From an uncultured Christensenellaceae bacterium (GTDB lineage: Bacteria > Bacillota > Clostridia > Christensenellales > UBA3700), in contig CALWGZ010000004.1 in the NCBI GenBank assembly GCA_944380285.1, forward strand, positions 101,852 through 165,851: 64,000 nucleotides of DNA. Direction: 5' to 3'. Shown one piece after another: positions 61,732 through 64,000 of this stretch (position 1 is the first letter of the stretch; each line of letters begins with the position of its first letter). A program made the translations under genes and the position numbers. The notes below the pieces were generated by a model that was not told the origin of the DNA, ran no database searches, and worked only from the letters and a program-made list of their open reading frames with translations.

Positions 61732-61753
61732 TTCCGCGCTTTTCAGCGCGGAA
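61732..61753 (-). terminator. Terminator of the LRR lipoprotein gene
   Basis: Nine-base-pair stem (61732-61740 with 61745-61753), 4-nt loop, followed on the minus strand by TTTTTTGTTTTG, 21 nt after the stop codon. Confidence 0.9.
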
Positions 61754-61774
61754 CAGCTTGGAAAAAAGTTGTTT

Positions 61775-63256
61775 TCAGTACCTCTTCCAATACATCGTCG
61801 TGTTTTCTTTCCAGAAATTCATTGCACTCTGCGGATCACTCAAAGTAGCTGCACTGACGCTCTTTACCTGCGACATAAATGTATTGACAAGACATATTCT
61901 CCATCCGTTTACGTTTTCAAAATAAACACTCTCTAGAGCATCGCATCCGAGAACGTTATCTCTGCCAATTGTTACGACGCTTGCGGGAATAGTCAGTTCC
62001 TTCAGGGATTTGCAATCGTAAAACGCACTGTCTCCGATATTTACTAATTTTTCGGAAACGATCAGTTCTGTAAGATTTTCACTATGCTCAAATGCTCCGT
62101 AACCTATACTCGTAACCCCGTTGCCCATGTCAATATACTCGAAAGTGCCGTCTGTAAATGCAAGATCGCCGATAGAAGTTATGCTGTCGGCAAGCGTTAC
62201 TCTCTTTATACCATCGCAGAACTGGAAAGCTCTTGCCGCAACAGATTTTCCTCCCGTAATGACAACGTCGGTAAGACTTTCGGGCACATAAGTGTTGTAA
62301 CTGCCGTCAATGCCGAAAATATAATGAAAAGCGGTGTTTGTTTCAGCGTCTCTTTGCTCTCCTACAAAAGGCAGGGTGATGCTCTTCAGCGAATTGCAGT
62401 CTCTGAACGCTTCCTTGCCGATTTTGTTTACACTGTCGGGAACGACAACACTCTCGAATTTGCTGCCGTATAACGCTCTCGATACTATCTCTTCAGTACC
62501 TTCGGGAACGGAAAATTCCTTCGCGGTCTTTCCTTCGGCATACTTATAAAGTATTTTTCCTTCTTTGTCGTAGAGGTTTCCGTCCACGCTCTTATAGAAA
62601 AAGTTGTTTTTATCTACGTTTATTTCCAAAAGCGATTCACATCCGATAAACGCCTCCTTTCCTATTTCTTTTACCGTAGAAGAAATCTCTGCTTTCTCAA
62701 GTGCTTTACAGTACGAAAACGCGTATTCTCCTACACTTTCCAGACCTTCCGGCAGGTCAACGCTTTCAAGCAAAACACACTCGGAAAAAGCTTCCTTTCC
62801 CAAAGAAGTCAGGGATTGAGGTAATTCTATTTTTTCTAATGCACTGCAATTGAAAAACGCGTTGCTGCCGATAGTTTCAAGACTGTCGGGCAGGACGATC
62901 TGTTGCAACGACATACAGCCTGAAAAAGAATAATCGCCGATTCCGACCGTTCCTTCGGGTAAGGTCACGGATACTACCGCCACGCAAGTGCCGAACGCAC
63001 GGTCTCCTATTTCTTTTACAGGCAATCCTTGATATTCTGACGGTACGGTAATTTCCTTTGCTCCGTTGGCGTAAACTGTTGTCAAAACGGCGTACTCTCC
63101 GTCCTCAGAAAGACCGAACCCGAATTCCGGAACAGCCTGCTGCTCTCCTCCGTCGTTTCTGTCAGGAGTTCCCGTATCGTTGACGTTAAAGCATGCGACG
63201 AAAACGAACGACATCAAAACAATAAATGCGGATATGAAAAATATTTTTAACTTCAT
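61775..63256 (-). CDS. BspA-type leucine-rich-repeat lipoprotein (493 aa)
   Basis: The signal peptide MKLKIFFISAFIVLM.. ends in lipobox FVAC. About a dozen LRR_5 repeats ('LPDSLETIGSNAFFNCSALEK') follow. Near residues 290-345 is the cassette 'LPFVGEQRD...YIF....VPESL-VITGG-S' also found twice in the 1519-aa protein. AAAGGAG precedes the ATG at 63256. It starts 31 nt after the stop of the next gene on the strand, so they form an operon. Low GC, like the other LRR gene at the left end. Likely a surface recognition protein. Confidence 0.88.
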   Translation of the reverse strand: MKLKIFFISAFIVLMSFVFVACFNVNDTGTPDRNDGGEQQAVPEFGFGLSEDGEYAVLTTVYANGAKEITVPSEYQGLPVKEIGDRAFGTCVAVVSVTLPEGTVGIGDYSFSGCMSLQQIVLPDSLETIGSNAFFNCSALEKIELPQSLTSLGKEAFSECVLLESVDLPEGLESVGEYAFSYCKALEKAEISSTVKEIGKEAFIGCESLLEINVDKNNFFYKSVDGNLYDKEGKILYKYAEGKTAKEFSVPEGTEEIVSRALYGSKFESVVVPDSVNKIGKEAFRDCNSLKSITLPFVGEQRDAETNTAFHYIFGIDGSYNTYVPESLTDVVITGGKSVAARAFQFCDGIKRVTLADSITSIGDLAFTDGTFEYIDMGNGVTSIGYGAFEHSENLTELIVSEKLVNIGDSAFYDCKSLKELTIPASVVTIGRDNVLGCDALESVYFENVNGWRICLVNTFMSQVKSVSAATLSDPQSAMNFWKENTTMYWKRY

Positions 63257-63287
63257 TGCTTTTTCTCCTTTGCAAATATTTTTTGTG

Positions 63288-63968
63288 TTATTTGAAAGCT
63301 TCAAGAATCTTGTTAAAGAAAGAGTTCGAAGGTTTTTCTACGTTGACCTGTCCGAAACCGCAGAACATTATCTCTTCTTTTCCCGAAATGTCTTCTTTTA
63401 CATACGCAACGGCTCCGGTATACACCGCAACGCTGATGCTATAACCGTATGCGCTGTCGTCAACATAAACGAACGTCTTGCTTTCTTCGTCCCAGTTGGC
63501 GGCCATGCATATACCTATGATTTCATTATAACTTTCCTGGTATTTTTCAGATGCGTTTACCACGTCCTCAATGCTCTCGTAATCGGTTTCCCTCGTTACG
63601 TACTCCCCACCCATATTCGTCCAATACTCAAGCGTATCACCGTTCATGACATAATAATTCGTGTTTTCGTTTTCTATGGCAGAGCCGTCTATTTCATTGT
63701 ACGAGTACGTAGTGATTCTGACACCGCTTTCACAGCGTTCAAGTATATACTTGATCTCTTTTTTGAAATTGGATACGTCTGTAGTACTTACTGTCTGCAA
63801 CACAAAATTCGTACGTCCTTTGAGCGACTCTACGACTTCGAGTGCCTCTTCAGCCGTTTCAATTTTTGTTCCTACGTCGGTATAATCGACTACTTCAGGT
63901 CCGCAGGACATGAATATTGCTGCCGCCATAACGACGATTGCCGCAACGATAATCAGTTTCTTTTTCAT
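63288..63968 (-). CDS. Exported lipoprotein, unknown function (226 aa)
   Basis: The signal peptide MKKKLIIVAAIVVMAAA.. ends in 'FMSC' as lipobox. The body resembles small lipoproteins with a curved beta-sheet and helices ('TAEEALEVVESLKGRTNFVLQTVST', 'NYYVMNGDTLEYWTNMGGEYVTRE'), reminiscent of LolA/LprG-like folds that hold a hydrophobic group; this is inference. GGAGGAG precedes the ATG. First gene of an operon with the LRR lipoprotein; its promoter is beyond the window edge. Confidence 0.75.
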   Translation of the reverse strand: MKKKLIIVAAIVVMAAAIFMSCGPEVVDYTDVGTKIETAEEALEVVESLKGRTNFVLQTVSTTDVSNFKKEIKYILERCESGVRITTYSYNEIDGSAIENENTNYYVMNGDTLEYWTNMGGEYVTRETDYESIEDVVNASEKYQESYNEIIGICMAANWDEESKTFVYVDDSAYGYSISVAVYTGAVAYVKEDISGKEEIMFCGFGQVNVEKPSNSFFNKILEAFK

Positions 63969-64000
63969 TTTTCTCCTCCGCATTATTTAAAATTCGTACA

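Noticed and set aside
1..64000. tRNA, rRNA or known riboswitch
   Set aside because: No cloverleaf with CCA end, no rRNA-like block and no recognised aptamer consensus was seen by eye; small or diverged ones could be missed.

Overview
The window looks like a chromosome segment from a fermentative, probably uncultured, Gram-positive anaerobe of the Clostridia (a Christensenellales-like relative is my guess, not shown by the sequence). Grounds: strong AGGAGG-type Shine-Dalgarno sites, SigA-type TTGACA-17-TATAAT promoters, WYL and OmpR-type regulators, many lipoboxes, C-terminal membrane anchors without sorting signals, and no outer-membrane or respiratory genes. Most of the window is GC-rich. 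Three stretches are visibly AT-richer: about 0.4-5.5 kb, 38.0-39.5 kb and 61.6-64 kb.

Layout. 0-5.5 kb: start of a GNAT acetyltransferase, a 1519-aa zinc-ribbon/transmembrane/leucine-rich-repeat/DUF6273 surface protein, and a truncated BRO-family phage relic. 5.5-12.2 kb: inverted repeats, a small membrane protein, GAPDH (gapA), a second LRR protein, and two overlapping FAD-dependent oxidoreductases. 12.2-34.4 kb: one 22-kb gene row, read leftward, for three giant exported proteins (2916, 2176 and 2073 aa; InlB-type, MBG/YDG-type and Ig-like modules) and a small lipoprotein. A sensor kinase/response regulator pair lies upstream on the same strand. 36.9-39.5 kb: a YjbR-type protein and a DEDD exonuclease, then an AT-rich island with a decayed gene, a hairpin array and two small membrane proteins. 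39.5-41.8 kb: malic enzyme with a lactate/malate dehydrogenase. 42-47.5 kb: a LURP-one-like protein, a lipoprotein, membrane proteins, an MBL-fold hydrolase and an alpha/beta hydrolase. 47.5-52.4 kb: two WYL regulators, a coiled-coil protein and an SGNH hydrolase lipoprotein. 52.4-58.3 kb: GH35 beta-galactosidase, an ABC transporter and the AAA+ ATPase MgsA/RarA. 58.3-64 kb: lipoproteins, a DUF378 membrane protein, a G/T-skewed non-coding stretch and a third LRR lipoprotein.

How the parts fit. Central metabolism (GAPDH; malate dehydrogenase-like enzyme plus malic enzyme) fits fermentation. Nearly half of the coding sequence goes to exported modular proteins that presumably build or decorate the cell surface. 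The most interesting signals are: the giant surface-protein operon; a DUF6273 C-terminus whose codons look like a diversity-generating-retroelement variable region; four good promoters whose -10 box lies exactly 6 nt before the start codon (leaderless mRNAs); a palindrome shared by the two WYL genes; an orphan promoter-terminator pair that may define a small RNA; and an 'LDH' carrying the malate-dehydrogenase specificity arginine beside a malic enzyme.

All positions and motif readings were made by eye. Family names rest on recognised motifs; no database search was run.
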